A stretch of 64,000 nt of DNA from Flavobacteriia bacterium (lineage in GTDB: Bacteria; Bacteroidota; Bacteroidia; Flavobacteriales_D; Crocinitomicaceae): positions 1 through 64,000 of the forward strand of contig JACOTM010000035.1 of the NCBI GenBank assembly GCA_016178305.1, given 5' to 3'. Shown here piece after piece: positions 63,538 to 64,000 of the stretch. How positions within the stretch are numbered: position 1 is the stretch's first letter; every line of letters begins with the position of its first letter. The position numbers and the translations under genes were made by a program. The notes under the pieces were generated by a model, which searched no databases, had not been told where the DNA came from, and saw nothing but the letters and a program-made list of their open reading frames with translations.

Positions 63538-64000
63538 ATGAGAATAATACCAGCAATAGATATCATCGAAGGAAAATGTGTCCGATTATCCAAAGGAGAC
63601 TATTCTACGAAAATAATATACAATGAAAAACCTTTAGAAGTTGCGAAGGAGTTTGAGGCAAATGGAATCGAGTATTTACATTTAGTAGATTTAGATGGAG
63701 CAAAGTCAAAGCAAATAGTCAATTATAAAATCTTGAATGAAATAGCATCTAAAACAAAATTGAAAATTGATTTTGGTGGAGGATTAAAGCGAGATGAAGA
63801 TTTGAAAATTGCTTTTGAAAATGGAGCAAATCAAATAACGGCCGGAAGTATAGCGGTAGATCAACCGGAAATAGTTGCTGGATGGCTATCTGAATTTGGA
63901 CCTTCTAAAATTATTTTAGGAGCTGATTGTAAAGATCGTAAAATTGGAACACACGGTTGGTTGAATTATTCAGAGTTAGATGTTGTTGATTTCATAAAAA
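63538..64000 (+). CDS. hisA: phosphoribosylformimino-AICAR ribotide isomerase, truncated by window
   Basis: HisA opens the ring of the histidine intermediate ProFAR by an Amadori-type rearrangement. The 154 visible codons start [20 protein letters not shown], with the catalytic Asp8 in [16 protein letters not shown] and [13 protein letters not shown] follow, also typical. The end and the downstream genes (hisF, hisI expected) are outside the window. It starts about 84 bases after the hisH stop. Confidence 0.96.
   Translation, partial: MRIIPAIDIIEGKCVRLSKGDYSTKIIYNEKPLEVAKEFEANGIEYLHLVDLDGAKSKQIVNYKILNEIASKTKLKIDFGGGLKRDEDLKIAFENGANQITAGSIAVDQPEIVAGWLSEFGPSKIILGADCKDRKIGTHGWLNYSELDVVDFIK

Overview
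The window is 64 kb of an AT-rich chromosome from a member of the Bacteroidota, most likely order Flavobacteriales; I cannot fix the family. The evidence is the type IX secretion (T9SS) C-terminal sorting domains on several secreted proteins, the T9SS regulator PorX, the gliding genes gldF and gldG, promoters of the Bacteroidota type (-33 TTTG, -7 TAnnTTTG), and many Bacteroidota-specific families (VTC/DUF4956 pair, HsdR_N protein, SBBP propeller). I found no rRNA, tRNA, CRISPR array, prophage or complete insertion sequence.

Layout. 1-10.5 kb: housekeeping genes on the minus strand (dapA, ligA, prmC, a DEAD-box helicase, a CdsZ-like zinc ribbon protein, a Nif3-like protein) with a YhcG-type nuclease gene and two small barrel proteins. 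A cobalamin riboswitch lies ahead of an acyl-CoA thioesterase gene. 10.5-15 kb: a large AsmA-like protein, a small secreted protein, and a divergent DoxX/HxlR pair. 15-20.7 kb: a sulfur and methionine locus (metZ, OsmC, a two-part YeeE/YedE transporter, hom, metX). It is headed by a SAM-I riboswitch followed by a short reading frame ending in four consecutive cysteines, then a terminator-like hairpin. 20.8-32.7 kb: T9SS cargo, gldF-gldG-DUF4340, a barrel/HhH pair and dnaN. 33.3-39.4 kb: moxR, two parvulin foldases and guaB. 40.4-43.2 kb: an HD phosphohydrolase and porX. 43.3-53.7 kb: accessory genes, including a serine hydrolase with a clipped sorting domain, a VTC-DUF4956-propeller operon and a TPR-SpoIIE phosphatase. 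53.7-58 kb: PAP2, HsdR_N, ald, tsaE and a U32 protein with a ferredoxin. 58.2-64 kb: the histidine operon hisGDCBHA with a His-rich leader peptide and attenuator; hisA runs off the end.

How it fits together. The sulfur locus would supply homoserine (Hom), acetylate it (MetX), bring in reduced sulfur (YedE pair) and sulfhydrylate it (MetZ). Its leader appears able to read both SAM (riboswitch) and charged tRNA-Cys (polycysteine peptide). The his operon is controlled in a similar way through charged tRNA-His. PorX, SurA-like and PpiD-like proteins support outer-membrane assembly and T9SS export of the cargo encoded nearby.

The most interesting signals are the tandem SAM riboswitch plus polycysteine leader, the cobalamin riboswitch ahead of a thioesterase, and several short repeat families that sit directly on stop codons or are carried in frame inside genes.
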